64,000 nt of DNA from Thysanoteuthis rhombus (Eukaryota; Mollusca; Cephalopoda; Oegopsida; Thysanoteuthidae). The notes beneath the pieces were generated by a model. That model did not search any database. It saw nothing but the letters and a program-made list of their open reading frames with translations, and was not told where the DNA came from. Every line of letters begins with the position of its first letter. Positions within the stretch are counted from its first letter, which is position 1. This document shows, piece after piece, positions 33,593 through 45,727 of this stretch. The stretch covers positions 37,612,316-37,676,315 of the forward strand of contig OY735207.1 in the NCBI GenBank assembly GCA_963457665.1. The letters run 5' to 3'. A program made the translations under genes and the position numbers.

Positions 33593-34350
33593 AATTTTTC
33601 ATGTGATCCAGCCAAGTTCCAGAGCCAAGATGGGAGGTGGTTAAATGAAGAAGATGTCTGATCATGATGAGAGGATAGTTATCAGAGCGCTGCAGCGGAT
33701 TCTTAATCAGTCGATGGCTTGCCCGATGGCAGAGACAGTTGTTCAAGTTCTCAGAGAGACCATCAATTAGGAAGTCAGGATTCAGGCAGAGAAAAAGAAT
33801 TACGGCGTCCAGCTCTGGAAATGATCTAGAAACAATGCAGACTGGAATTTGCAAGACTTCATCAAAAGTGGGATGAGGAACAGTGGATGATTCTCATCAA
33901 GGACAAGAAGAAATTCAACCTCGATAACCAAGATGGCCTCTAGTATCATCGGCGTAACTCACGATTACCAAAGGAAACCTTTTTGAATCGAGCAAGTGGA
34001 GATGATTGGTTTAGGGTTTTGGCTACAGTAGGAGATAGTGGGGTAACACGACAGGATAGGGGGATATACTGAAGAACGTGAATTTAGTAGCTGAAAGTGT
34101 TCTGGTCGGCAACAAATAGTTCATATTGCAGCAGGATAATGCCCCTATTTATGTGGCAAGAGTCAGGCAACGATTTCTCAAAGAGCAAGGTATGAACATT
34201 CTGATCTGGCCTGCCAGCAGCCCAAATCTCAACATCATTGAAAATGTATGGGGATGGTTGGTAAAGAAGGTTTTTTAAAAGTCAGAGGCAATTTTTTTTC
34301 TGGTGCATGAATGAAGTGCCTGATGAATTTCAGATTGGATTTTTCGACTA
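33593..34350 (+). pseudogene. Tc1-like (DD34E) transposase pseudogene
   Basis: Frame-shifting translation of the + strand follows the order of a Tc1-family transposase. First is MSDHDERIVIRALQRILNQS (from about 33653; N-terminal DNA-binding region), then RRPALEM and KWDEEQWMILIKDKKKFNLD (about 33868-33922). The D in this last segment corresponds to the first catalytic aspartate, in the position of the family's SDEKKFN. Next come YHRRNSRLPKETF and GDDWFRVLATVGDSG, then LQQDNAPIYVARVRQRFLKE and WPASSPNLNIIENVWG (about 34123-34258). Between the D of QQDNAP and the E of IIENVWG I count 34 residues, the DD34E spacing of Tc1. Several frameshifts and stops, for example before the QQDNAP block, make it inactive. 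No terminal inverted repeats were identified. Confidence 0.9.
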
Positions 34351-34649
34351 ATTAATAGTAAAGGTGATATAACAAAGTATTAAAAACAATGAATTTAGCT
34401 ATGAGTATAAATTTTATGGAATTTGGTAATTAACCAATCGATGTCTCTGATCTAGATAGTTCATTTTAACCTTTTTCAAAACTATTGTAAATCTATAGTG
34501 TATAACTTATGATCAGGTTAAATACACGGATGAATCATTTTAAAGATTATAATAATGAATTAACTGGAAATATATGTCTTTGAAAAGAAAATTTACACCC
34601 AAGTTTTAAGTTTCTAGGTACACTGTATATCAATGCCAAGATAAGAATT

Positions 34650-35010
34650 AGCTGAATAGTGAATGTTGCTTGTGTGAATAAGAGAAAGCAGCAATTTGTT
34701 TCAGAAAGAGTACCAAAATAGGCATGTCTGAGTGGGAATGGTTATCCACTGGTAATTGTGCAAGTGACTGGAAGGTGATTGTACAAGCCAATGGTATATG
34801 CACAAATCAGAAGCAGTCCTACAGGATGGTAAAGATGAAATGTTATGGGGTCTTGGAATTCAAACTGATCCCCCTATTCAGGCAAAGAGACTGGGTTTAG
34901 TGATTATGAGCATGAAGAAGATTTGTCAGATAGTGGATGCTGCTGTTTAGAAAACCAGGACCTTACCTGTGAACAGAAGAGCTGATAGAAAATGAAGCTT
35001 CAATTGTACC
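34650..35010 (+). pseudogene. LINE C-terminal relic of a different type
   Basis: One frame reads EMLWGLGIQTDPPIQAKRLG followed by LVIMSMKKICQIVDAAV and a stop, then LPVNRRADRK. This matches the order of a segment found after the RT in some non-LTR elements (..ILWDF.IQTD..I.ARRPD..., ...C.IIDVAVP.D.R). The surrounding zinc-finger-like part cannot be reconstructed. It differs from the W-A-G-H-V LINE family seen elsewhere, so at least two LINE lineages have been active. Not functional. Confidence 0.65.
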
Positions 35011-35122
35011 CATCATTGTGACTATGCATTTGAACATAGTTTCTTAATTAAAAAAAAGATTACCATACAGGAATTCAATTATATCCATGAATTTTTCCAT
35101 AAGGATTAACAAGTGTGTGTGC

Positions 35123-35127
<5 letters not shown>

Positions 35128-35154
<27 letters not shown>
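35128..35154. repeat. (TA)n microsatellite
   Basis: TA dinucleotides following a short GTGTGTGCGTGC segment. Confidence 0.9.
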
Positions 35155-35157
<3 letters not shown>

Positions 35158-35189
35158 TTGTATTATTTATCTATTCTGTTCATGCTGTT

Positions 35190-35304
35190 TAGGCCAAATG
35201 GTACATTCACCATATAATAATAGGAGATTATTACAAATAAGACTTTCAATATAATATAACGCAATTTATAATCATTCTGTCAGACCATGTATCCATTTCT
35301 TAAT

Positions 35305-35310
<6 letters not shown>
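35190..35310 (+). mobile_element. MITE-like repeat family J, copy 1 (partial)
   Basis: Begins TTTAGGCCAAATGGTACATT (35190) and includes TTATAATCATTCTGTCAGAC. The start matches the inverted right end of the copy at 61327-61557 and the middle matches that copy's left half. It runs into a (TA)n tract at its right side, where its second end should be. Confidence 0.55.

Positions 35311-35362
<52 letters not shown>
35311..35362. repeat. (TA)n microsatellite
   Basis: Pure TA dinucleotides. Confidence 0.95.
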
Positions 35363-35364
<2 letters not shown>

Positions 35365-36054
35365 TGTTTCGTTCAGGGAATTGGCATAGGAATTTATTTG
35401 AATTCAAACATAAAGAAATATAAATGAATCATAAAAACATTTTGTGCATTATGGAACTTGTTTTCCTTTAAGCCCAACAGCTGAAAATCTTTTTTAAATA
35501 TTCAAGACATAATTCAAATTCAGGCTTAAATTACTGTTATTTCTTTTCTCACTTCACACTCTATCATTGTTTCTTTCTTCATCCTCAATTTTTTCAGTCT
35601 TTCATTCTAACTGATTGCAGATGTCGACAGTGTTCTTTTATTCTTTATCCTCACAGACATTCTGGGAAATCAATACTTCTAAAAAGCAAGTACGATGAAA
35701 AACTCAGGGTAGGATTTTTCGCAAGCAAAGTTCTTGTTACATGATTTCACCAAAATTGTATACACTTGAATCTCTTAGAATTGTAGTGCAAATCATCATA
35801 TCTGGTTTTCAGCTTATTAAAAAGATAAATAGATAAAATTGTTTTGCGCTAAAATTTAGGCTTTACAAGTGAAAAAGTTTGGTAATTTTTCACATAAAAA
35901 GTCATGCTTTATATATTAAATCTTTTCTTTTTTTGCTTCCTCCTTCTCTACAATATATATTTTGGATCCCAATATATGACTTCAAATATTTGGGGAGTAT
36001 TGTAGAGGAACTTATGCAGTATCAATTATTTTTATAGTCAGGTTATATGTATAT

Positions 36055-36103
<49 letters not shown>

Positions 36104-36250
36104 CACATATATATATATACAACATATATATATACAACATATATATATACACACATATATATATATACACATATATATATATACACATACACATATATAT
36201 ATATATATATATATATACACCTATATATATATACACATATATATATATGT
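36055..36250. repeat. Compound (CA)n / (TATACA)n microsatellite
   Basis: CA dinucleotides grade into TA tracts with regularly spaced CA or CAACA interruptions. Four overlapping open frames on both strands here (Tyr/Ile/Cys-rich) are translation artefacts. Confidence 0.95.
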
Positions 36251-36466
36251 GTAAATTCCAAAACCTTTTGTTTTCCCTAGCAGAGGGGTTAAAAGTTGGA
36301 AGCCTCCTCTATTCGTGATCACTTACAGATTCAAAGCTTGTGTTGCAATCACAGGACATATAAAATCATTGTAAACACAAAAGTGCGAGAATAATGATTA
36401 TGTTATCAGATAAATTACACATGCTTTAGTTTCATAACGGCAGACAATTGCTTTGAAAGAAGAAAA

Positions 36467-36780
36467 CAAGCCTGGTTGCTACAGGGTCACCCCCCCCCCA
36501 GTCCTACTTCTAATCTAACTGAAGATGATTACAGTAACTTTTGTATTGTATATATAACAGATCAAAAATTTAAAAAAAAAAAAAAAGAGGAAATTTTCAA
36601 GCATGAACAAACATTTATTCATTAGAATGAAATAAATCCTTGCTGATTTGGAAACAAATTTTTGTTGATACGAAAGACTTGTCAGTTTGCTCAGTCGGTA
36701 AGACAGCAAGCTGCCTACCAATCACGGAAGGGAAATTTAAAAAAAAGACTTTTATCCTTTTCATGGTGAAGATTGATGAC
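36467..36780 (+). repeat. tRNA-like SINE copy (same family as 1-195)
   Basis: ACAAGCCTGGTTGCTACAGG at 36468 parallels the first bases of the window. The tRNA-like part TTTGCTCAGTCGGTAAGACA (36687-36706) corresponds to the segment at 113-132. Between them is an A-run insertion. The pol III B box is poorly preserved. Confidence 0.5.
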
Positions 36781-38142
36781 TGTAAATTGAATCGAACGTA
36801 ATCAGCACCACTTTCAACATTCTCCTAATCGCTATCTACCAGCTAAATACCACTTCTACAAGCAATTCATTCACTTTGTTTACTTAACTTCCTTTTAGGA
36901 TCGTTTTTTAACAGTCAGTATAGACAAATTGACAAGAATCAACTTGCATAAGAATAACAACACATTCCGGGCCAAATAAAAGGACATTTGCACAGGAATC
37001 ATAAGAAGAATCGGTTCCTATCCAGTGATCAAGGTCTCAATTTTAAAAACAAAATATGGACATACAGATACACACAAAACCGTGTTTCTTGTTTGTGTAT
37101 TCATTACAGTGACATAGTTTAGATTACATTAATTTACGTTAGCTCCATTATAATAAGGATTCCAGTACCAAGACAATGCCAAAACTACTCTGGTTGGAGC
37201 AGATCACGGTAAGTTTTAGATTAATGCCCTTTCTTGTAAAATGCAATTAGAATTAAAACTGGTTTAATATCCTTGATTTCCTGTGGTTTATTCTATAGAC
37301 TGCTTCATAAATTTGCTGAAAGGTTTTGAATTCAATACATCAAGACTAGGTGATTAATATACTATTAATAGCGTTTAATAGTAAATGAAAGACTGAATGA
37401 ATCAATTACCAGAGCACTAAATCTACCTCCAACATCTGAATGGGATACTTTCAAATGACTTGACTCATGTGACTATTTAATAGTAAGACAATCATTTATT
37501 CTAAGGCAACTTGATAATTCCTTTATATTTTATTGCTTATTTCGATTATATATGTACCTGCCAATAGAGAAACCATGGTTTAACTAGAATGTTGTGTCCC
37601 ATCTATACTATATATGGATAGTATCTTCAACAAGTTAGTTTAACTTGGACTTCATAAACATTTTAATGGTTTATCTCTCTTACGTTTTTGGGTGCAGATC
37701 CAAGGGGTCTGAACATCTCTATCCTGCTTAAGCAAAGCATAATTGGATTTTTGAAAAAGTACATGGATGAAGAGACTTTATAAACAAAAACCCCAAATGA
37801 TTCCAAGTGCGAACAATGTTAATGGCCTCTTCAAAGAAATCTTGGCATGTGTGTATTGCAGTAAAAGCAAGTCCAAACTTTGAAAGGGTTATCTATCAAA
37901 TCGCCTTTAACTTCTTCAGTTTGTTCATTTGTTATTATAAATAATATAAATTGTTATATTATAAATATAAAATATTCCCCCAAATTGCGTAACATGATAA
38001 AAGCTCACATACTCACAAATGGAGCCATCTATATTCAACTTACTGAAAGGTCTTGAACTCCCCACCAAGAATTATATCACTAACTTTGGTCCCCATTAAT
38101 TTTTTGATTAGGACACCTCTCTACTCAAAATCCTTAATCAGC

Positions 38143-38148
<6 letters not shown>
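36781..38148. other. Unassigned stretch
   Basis: No coding frame, inverted repeat or family was recognised up to the TA tract. Confidence 0.45.

Positions 38149-38204
<56 letters not shown>
38149..38204. repeat. (TA)n microsatellite
   Basis: Pure TA dinucleotides, followed by a short (TC)n run at 38231-38246. Confidence 0.95.
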
Positions 38205-38206
<2 letters not shown>

Positions 38207-38255
38207 AAGCATATTTTATCTAACTATCAATCTCTCTCTCTCTCTCCATGTATAT

Positions 38256-38345
38256 GCCTATATAACCAAGTGTATTTTCATATGTAAACTTTTATAACCA
38301 AGTGTATTTTTAATATAACCAAGTGTATTCATAATATATACATAA
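38256..38345. repeat. Short degenerate tandem repeat with ATAACCAAGTGTAT core
   Basis: ATAACCAAGTGTATTT-like wording occurs four times between 38261 and 38350 at irregular 20-35 bp spacing; the last copy reads ATAACAAAGTGTATAT and runs into a (TA)n tract. Confidence 0.7.
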
Positions 38346-38346
38346 C

Positions 38347-38349
38347 AAA

Positions 38350-38430
<81 letters not shown>
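38347..38430. repeat. (TA)n microsatellite, ~84 bp
   Basis: The longest pure TA tract in the window; it directly abuts family A copy 2. Confidence 0.95.
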
Positions 38431-38432
<2 letters not shown>

Positions 38433-38610
38433 GTTAACTGTAAAGAGTGAGACAGACTCGGGAGTAAAGTGTTTTGAGGTAAGGCTTATTCATCCGTAGA
38501 TGTTAATGGTCCAGACTTGTTTCAGGATTTATTCCCATCTTCAGTGGTGTGTGCTGTGTGAGTATGTGTTTTTGGGGTTTAAAGTTCCATGTGAAACCAA
38601 AGTCCACATA
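38431..38610 (+). repeat. TA-bounded repeat family A, copy 2
   Basis: AAGAGTGAGACAGACTCGGG, AGTAAAGTGTTTTGAGGTAA, a diverged GTCCAGACTTGTTTCAGGAT and CTTCAGTGGTGTGTGCTGTG parallel 46189-46365 closely. (TA)n tracts flank it on both sides. Confidence 0.8.
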
Positions 38611-38635
38611 TACATATATGTGTGTGTGTGAGGGG

Positions 38636-38649
38636 TATATATATATAGG

Positions 38650-38698
<49 letters not shown>
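38636..38698. repeat. (TA)n microsatellite with interruptions
   Basis: TA dinucleotides with GG and AA interruptions near the left end. Confidence 0.9.
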
Positions 38699-38702
<4 letters not shown>

Positions 38703-39728
38703 ATGTATATATGTATGCACACTTGGTTATCAGATAATTTAAAAATTAAAAATGCTAGATGAATAAAATTTTTATAAGTAATCAATATAGTAGATAAATA
38801 TAGTTGAATTTGTTGATACTTCTGTTTATTTACAACATTTGTTGAACATGAACAATGTTTATAATGTTCCAGAGAATTACGGGAATAACATGGATATTTT
38901 GAGAAAATAACCACACATCTTGTTTATTATTCAAATACATTATTAATTGCAAACATAATTTTAGAGTTACTTACATTACTATAGTTGTGTTTGAGAATTT
39001 TATTTGGGTTTTAACCAGTCAGTTGGGAGATATTAAAGAAACATCATTTAAGTTTTGGGAATGCAAATAATATTTTTCAAATGCAGCAATTTCAGATTCT
39101 GATAATCAAAGTGGGACATATTTTTGTTTTCGTGAAAAAAAAAGTTGCTACTTCGCTTTGGTAAGGGACGTAATTCTCAGAGAATATATATGAGTTGTTT
39201 CCCCTTACCCGCTGCTGACTATTTTCTGATTCCATGTGCGCTGAAATTGAACGAGGTAAAAAAAAGAAATTGCTTTTCACATACTTAACATTGAAATCTA
39301 GAAGTATCTATTCTTTGTCCGAGTAGAATAAATCTTATTCTTCAATTTATAATGGAATTTTTGTATTGTAAAATCCAAATTGCTATTGTTGAGTTAAAAA
39401 CAATGCCGTGAGTGAGAAAATACGCATAGTATAGAATTCACGTTTTTATAGGTTTGAGATGAAATTTCTTATTGGTGAATGAACTTTCATGCTTTTCTTG
39501 GCAACTGATGGAGTGAATCTAAAATCTATGTCAACTTCTCGTGTGATTTCTTTTGTCTATTATCAAAAAAAATGTAGTGAACGTCTTTCCTTAATCATAT
39601 TCAATCGTATCAAATAAATGACTCAATTGAAATATTGTTCAAACTACTGAAGTAAGTTATTGGCTTGAAAATGAAATATTCATCATATGTAGCATATGAA
39701 TTACGCACTTACATTATATATATATAAA
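38699..39728. other. Unassigned AT-rich stretch
   Basis: No coding frame or repeat family was recognised. Confidence 0.45.
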
Positions 39729-39848
39729 CTTTAACATTTAAAGTTGAATGTATCAAGCACTCTACGGAATAAACCCATCATATATCGGAAACTGCATTAT
39801 ATTATATTATGTTATATTGCATCCCTGATTTGTACGGTGTGGTATATA
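39729..39848 (+). repeat. TA-bounded repeat family B, copy 3 (3' half)
   Basis: TGAATGTATCAAGCACTCTA, GGAATAAACCCATCATATAT, TATTATGTTATATTGCATCC and TGATTTGTAC match the 3' half of 28277-28504. The 5' half with the GTTTCTGC motif is absent. Confidence 0.65.
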
Positions 39849-39852
39849 TATA

Positions 39853-39960
39853 TCATTAATTAAGCATTTCTATACATATACAAATATATACTCAATGATT
39901 AGGCACTTCTATATAAATAAATAAATAAATAAATACATATAAATAAATCATTAACTAAGC

Positions 39961-39995
<35 letters not shown>

Positions 39996-40187
39996 CATTA
40001 ATTAATCACTTCTATACATATATAATCACTAATTAGGCACCTCTATGCATAATCATTGATTAAGCTATTCTATATATATAATCATTAGTTAGGCACTTCT
40101 ATATGTAATCACTAATTAGGCATTTCCATACATAATAATTAATTAAGCACTTCTATATATAATCTTCAATTAAGCACTTTATATATT

Positions 40188-40233
<46 letters not shown>

Positions 40234-40322
40234 ATCATTGAGCAATTATATACATATTCATAATCATTAATTAAGCAATTATATACATATCATAAATTGA
40301 GCACTTCTACACACACACACAC

Positions 40323-40380
<58 letters not shown>

Positions 40381-40600
40381 TAGCTCATAAATCAAATACA
40401 TATATATATGCATATTTATAGCTCATAAATTAAACACTTATATATCTAGTGCATAAACTAAACATTCCTATATATAACTCGTAAACTAAATGCTTCTATA
40501 TATATATATAGCTTATAAATAGGACATTTCTATAAATGAATCCGATAAATTAAATACTTTTTTCTAAGTATAACTCATCAATCAAGCATTTTGTTACTCA
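39853..40600. repeat. Degenerate tandem array, unit ~30-33 bp, with (TA)n blocks
   Basis: The unit is roughly ATCATTAATTAAGCACTTCT plus a variable ATATA linker. It recurs about ten times to 40300, then continues as GCTCATAAATTAAACACTTA-like units to about 40600. (TA)n expansions at 39969-39993, 40192-40232 and 40330-40380 sit inside the linkers, which suggests that the linker is the seed of the microsatellites. Confidence 0.8.
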
Positions 40601-41564
40601 ATCAAATTAATGTTCAAACCATCAAAGTAAATATAACTTATAAATTAAATTTTTCTGTTTCTCAAGCAGAAAATAGCTTTCACCCAAATTTCAATATTTT
40701 CCCATTGTAATAATTTGCTTCACTTGTTGTCAATGTCACTTTTCAATTTGATGAAAATAGGATTATGTTAAACTCTTTCAGGTTGGGTGTTGCTGATTAA
40801 TAGAAATTGATGTTAATATGTTGGGTCATTAGTTAAGTACATAAGTGAGTCAATGAATATTTGTCAAATTAGAGGTGATTGTTGATTGAGTATTGATAAC
40901 CTGATTACTCAAGAGGAAAAAATCTTGTAAGTTTGTCCATCCATAGTACAAAATGTCAACCTAGGAATAATACTTTCTTCAGCATTCAAAATTTTTACCA
41001 GACAATTTGTTAAAAAAAGATGAAAAAAATCAATAAGGTTTCGTAGCATGTTGACTGAGTTTAACCAAAGTTTAAAGAAATTCAATAAATATCAATATGA
41101 TAAAAAACATGAAATGTTGAGGGTTTGGGATTTTTTAAAACTTCTTTTATATGAATAAGAGGGGCTCAAAGATACCTCATCTAAAACTAGACTTAAACAA
41201 TGCCAGACAGGGGGAGATGTCTTCAGGAGTAATTAAACTATACTGTATAAAACATGCTTGTAGATAATCAATATTTGATTAAAAAGCATCAGATAATTTA
41301 GTTGATATTTCAATGTTTGTTCATATCATCTTCAAAATAGTGTTGTAGCTTTTTTTTGTTTTGCTTTTTCAATCAAATACAGATTATCAGTTAACTTTTT
41401 TTTTTTAAATTACTTTCATATTTTCAGTGTGAAATTTGTTTGAGAGACAAGATTCAATCAGCTACAAACCCTAACTACATAATGGTTGTGCCCGAGACCA
41501 AATTTGCATATTACATTCCCTAACCATTTGATGGCTGTACTTGGTGGTTATCTTTCTAGGCAAT
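40601..41564. other. Unassigned AT-rich stretch
   Basis: No coding frame or repeat relationship was recognised. Confidence 0.45.
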
Positions 41565-41975
41565 TAACCAAGAGACAGACCCGTAAATTGATAACCATGT
41601 AACGTGCACATGAAAAAAATAATGCTGGGCCTCACATGGAGAGACCACAAGACAGCACAGTACATCCAAGAAAAGACAAGAGTCAGGGACATCATAGAAT
41701 CCATTAAAAATCTCAAATGGTGGTGGGCTGGCCATGTTGCAAGAATGGCCGACAATCGATGGACATCACGACTCACAACATGGATCCCCTGAGACCACAT
41801 GCACAACTGAGGCCAACAGAATATTAGATGGAGAGACAAGCTAGACAAGTTCAGGAAGTACTGGCTCCGCGACGCCCATGATAGGGAAGTGTGGCAAATC
41901 CGGGGGAAGGTCTATGTCCAACGACAGACGCTAAAAGATGATGATCATGATGATGATGATGATGATGATGATGAA
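41565..41975 (+). pseudogene. LINE 3' end (pol C-terminus), copy 6, best preserved
   Basis: Reads LTKRQTRKL, MLGLTWRDHKTAQYIQEK, VRDIIESIKNLKWWWAGHVA and RMADNRWTSRLTTWIP, then a stop, then WRDKLDKFRKYWLRDAHDRE. It ends in a (GAT)n tail at 41942-41975. The 62-codon open frame at 41604-41792 makes it the least decayed copy. It is still only the terminal ~400 bp of an element several kilobases long, with no RT or endonuclease. The (GAT)n tail is the 3' signature shared, in shorter form, with the copies at 18058 and 22745. Confidence 0.9.
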
Positions 41976-42617
41976 TGAAAAGGTAGATCCTAAAAGTGAT
42001 GAAATTTAGATATTCATATGTCACCCTCTAACAAATGTGAAAGTGACTTTTCAATAGGGTACCCACATATGATTTAAGGTCGCATGATGGGTAATCCAGG
42101 AAATGCCTGGTCCCCCAGCTATATCTACAGACACTGTTCCTAACCCACCACTTCTTAGTGAAATTGGGTGGTGCTGTCTAGAAGATAGATCCCCAGTCAC
42201 CAGGTCTGTGTTTTACTTTTGGCTTGTCTGGTCATAAAGAAGGAAGCCTGACTGTCAGCAGTGAACCACCTGGGTAGTGACAGCCAAGAAATGATGAAAG
42301 AACTTTGCTCTATTTGTGTTCATCAGAAGGTAATTCATCGTACTTCTCTCTTGGAAATCTCAAACAGATCTACAACAACACTCGATAAAACCTTCATTGT
42401 TTTGATAGATTTGGACTGTTGAATGTTAATAGCCATATTTGTAGGCATAGAAGTTGCACATTTACAGATTATAAATTTTAAAAAACCCAAAAAAAACGGT
42501 CTGATTAGTTCCTCAGCAGAAACCCCAATCTTCTGGCTGCATGCCACATTTGGGATGATCAATCGAAAAATTTTGTTGAACAGTAATAACTGGAAAATTC
42601 AGAATCTTCAAAAAACA
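41976..42617. other. Unassigned stretch, possible family H fragment
   Basis: About 42170-42290 (AGAAGATAGATCCCCAGTCA, CCAGGTCTGTG) loosely parallels 63138-63230 (AGATGGATCCTCAGTCACCA). Too diverged for a firm family call. Confidence 0.35.
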
Positions 42618-42880
42618 AGTGTGAATGCTGCCAATCACAAACTAGGGGACCAATTTAGCATAAACTTGCATTGCAAATCAAACCTACCCATTAAAAACCT
42701 ATTGGAGTAGGGGGCAATTTCAAAAAAAATCTTTTGTTCATGACATAATAAGAAGTAAATGTTCAAATTTTCAGCCCTGTAACTCCATTGGTACAGCCTG
42801 TATCTGCGATACATACATACAGCCAAACAAGCTTTAAAACTGAAGAAACCTACGTTGGTAGTTTTGTTTGATGGTTCCCC
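42618..42880 (+). repeat. Dispersed repeat family E, copy 5
   Basis: GTGAATGCTGCCAATCACAA, CCAATTTAGCATAAACTTGC, TAAAAACCTATTGGAGTAGG, AAATTTTCAGCCCTGTAACT, CCATTGGTACAGCCTGTATC and AAACTGAAGAAACCTACGTT occur in the family order. Near full length. Confidence 0.75.
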
Positions 42881-45100
42881 AAAGTATGCAAATATTAAAC
42901 TCTGTTTAATTCATTGTATTATGTCAAGGCGGCCATTTGCAAAAGCTCAAAATGGACAGCTTTGGAGCTTGCATGAGTTATAGTGAGTTCCCTGAAACTA
43001 TCTTATAGGCTGGCAAATACAGTAGATATTCATATCATTGTAATAATGAGAGGAGCTTGATGGTCATGAACCAATGTAATAATACATAAACGTTATCTAG
43101 TGCCAGTCATATTTTGACTACTGATTAGGAGTCTAAAAAATACAACACAATTTACTCCTCTGTTTTTGGGAAATATTGCTTTATTTGGACATAGAATTGA
43201 GAGATAAAGAGAGGTTGAACAAGGGACAAGGTTTCCTAATTTCATATCATCTGACCACTTCCAACAGCAAGGCTGTAGCTGCTGCTGAGCCTGCACCAAA
43301 CCAACATCTGGCTGCAGCAAGGGAAATTGGGGCAATGAAAGAAAGAAAAAGGGGAGGAAAGAGAGGAAGGAATGAAAGGATAAGAAGAAGGAGATGCTGA
43401 ATAATAACTCAAAGCAAATTGATTTGATCATTAGGTTTTTATCCATTTTCATTCCGACGCCATTTTAGATGACCTACATGAATGCAACTTCAATTCAATT
43501 CCTGGAAATATCGTCAAGGGTGATGAATCCCTCTTGCATTTTTATATCATCCTTAGTATTTTGCCATTGTGTAGTTTGTAGGCATGACCGCACACTGCAT
43601 TGATCTACTTACAGGGAATCAGCACATGACAAGAAGAAAAAAGCTTAAGTTAATTTTATTGGCAAAATTTTTGTACCATTAGTAAAAAAGGAGATTGAAG
43701 AAAAATCTGATATAAAAATTATTTCTGTACACCTTGAATGATCAGAGATATTTTAGAAAATAAATAATGTGAGTAAAACATTAGTCAATCTGCATTATAA
43801 CATTTGCCATAATTTTACACCTAGATACTTATTTAATAAAAGATCTTTAAAAGAAGTTTTCATTCAAAATTTCAGAAAAAAAAGATTAGTTTCATGTGAT
43901 TACTCATGATACCCAACCTCCAACTCATTCGCTGATCAATTATATTTATAATTGTGTACCATCCATAATTCTAACACATATTGAAGGTAGGTCCATAGAG
44001 AAATAAATTCTGTCTAATGCTGTTTAAGTGAATATGATAATATTTTTTAAAAATACTGCACTAGAAGAATTCTTTATGTATTCTCTTGTTTAGTGAGGCT
44101 GTCTTTTTTTGAAGAAAGTTCGTGTATGGGACTTATCTTTCATATGTGTAAAAATTATGATAAGGCAAAAAGTATAGATAAGATAAATCATCAAATGAAG
44201 GGTGGAGGCTAATCATAATGAAAATCATTTTCTCTGAAATCTGGAATAGAAACTTAGTTATAATAAATTTGATCCTTTATTACATAAGAACTGGAATTTT
44301 TTTTTTTTATCAAAATCCAATAAATTGTTGATTTTTTTATGATTTTTGAAAATCTTGATTTTTTTACATAAAAATTAGAAATCTTTTGAATGCAAATTTT
44401 TACTGCAAATGATTTGTTTATATTCGCAGTGACTTTTATGCCATCTATACTGAAAAATATCTCTGATTCTATAAGGTTTACACTGATAATTCTTATCTCA
44501 TATTTTTTTCCAATCTTCCTTCAACTAATAACACAAAGGCTTTGATGATAAAATTGAGTTCTATATGATTTTGACGTCTTTTTTCATAAAATGTTGATTT
44601 CCGGTGTGTATGTCAACAACATGCCACATAAATGCCTCTCTCTCTCTCTCTCTCTGTCTCTATCATAAACCTAATTACTAATTTTCCAACTCGACATTTT
44701 CCTTCTTTTTTCTCTTCTAAATGGTCATTTCATATTTATTCAGAAAGACAGAAGACTACAATCATATTTCCTGAAGTTGATGATGAAGAATGGAGTCAGT
44801 GTCTTTGAAAAAAAAACAAAAAAAAACTGATCACCTGACTGGGGCCCAAAAATCTTCACCTACTGCAATTTCTGCTAAAATCATGCAATAATACACGGGT
44901 CTGTGGCCTCAATTTTGGGAACCACCACACCAAATAAGGTTCAGTGGGTGGTCTTATTTAATTGAGTCCGACAGCTCTGTCCATCAGTATGAGTTTCAGC
45001 AGTCCATAGCTCTTTGTTGAAGTGCCAGGTACCCAAAAGTCAGGGGAAGAAGAACCTGTATGTAAATTCTGCCATGAAAAAGATTTAAAAAAAATCTAAT
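42881..45100. other. Unassigned stretch with a (TC)n tract
   Basis: A CT dinucleotide tract lies at about 44635-44660. Two open frames at 43093-43452 and 43176-43400 overlap on opposite strands over a purine-rich block and show no domain. No gene was recognised. Confidence 0.45.
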
Positions 45101-45376
45101 ATGAATGTTGCTGGACACAAACTCGGGGATCAATTTACTATATACTTACATTGTAAATTGACTCCCCTCCCTCCCACTTGAAACCTATTTTGGAGGCGAA
45201 TTTTTAAAATACAGATATCACGGCAATGAAAAACGTTTTAAATCTTCAACCCTCTAATTCCATTGGTGTGGCCTGTATAAGTGATGTACACTTAGCCAGC
45301 CAGCAAGCCAGACCAATTTAAAAACTGAAGAAACATTTGTCAATATTGACAGTTTTGATTGACTGTTTCTAATTAC
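45101..45376 (+). repeat. Dispersed repeat family E, copy 6
   Basis: ATGAATGTTGCTGGACACAA, ATCAATTTACTATATACTTA, TTGAAACCTATTTTGG, CTAATTCCATTGGTGTGGCC and TAGCCAGCCAGCAAGCCAGA, ending AAACTGAAGAAACATTTGTC and a GTTTCTAAT end like copy 1. Confidence 0.75.
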
Positions 45377-45727
45377 ACAATAAAATATTAGAAGAATTCG
45401 CTCTAAAACCAAGTAAGGTAAGTTAATGTTCATTTCTTATTAAAAATTTATGAATCATTACTTTTCAATGTACACTTGAATCCTCCGAATAAAGTTGGTA
45501 CCTTATCCTCTGTCCAGCCCCACTTTGAGCTTAATGCTAATTTCTTCTCCTTTATGAGAGTTTGATTAAAATACTTATATGAATTACTTGAATAAGATAT
45601 ACTTAAAACAGTGGGAACTCAAAGCTATAGCAACTGTTACGGTATTATCTTAATCATATGTAGTTGTTGTCAACACCATTGATGATCCACAATGGGGAGT
45701 CAAGTAGTTGAGATGTTAGTCTAGAAA

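Noticed and set aside
36012-36280. Cys/Tyr/Ile-rich ORFs resembling small cysteine-rich peptides
   Set aside because: Artefacts of CA/TA compound microsatellites; open in several frames on both strands.
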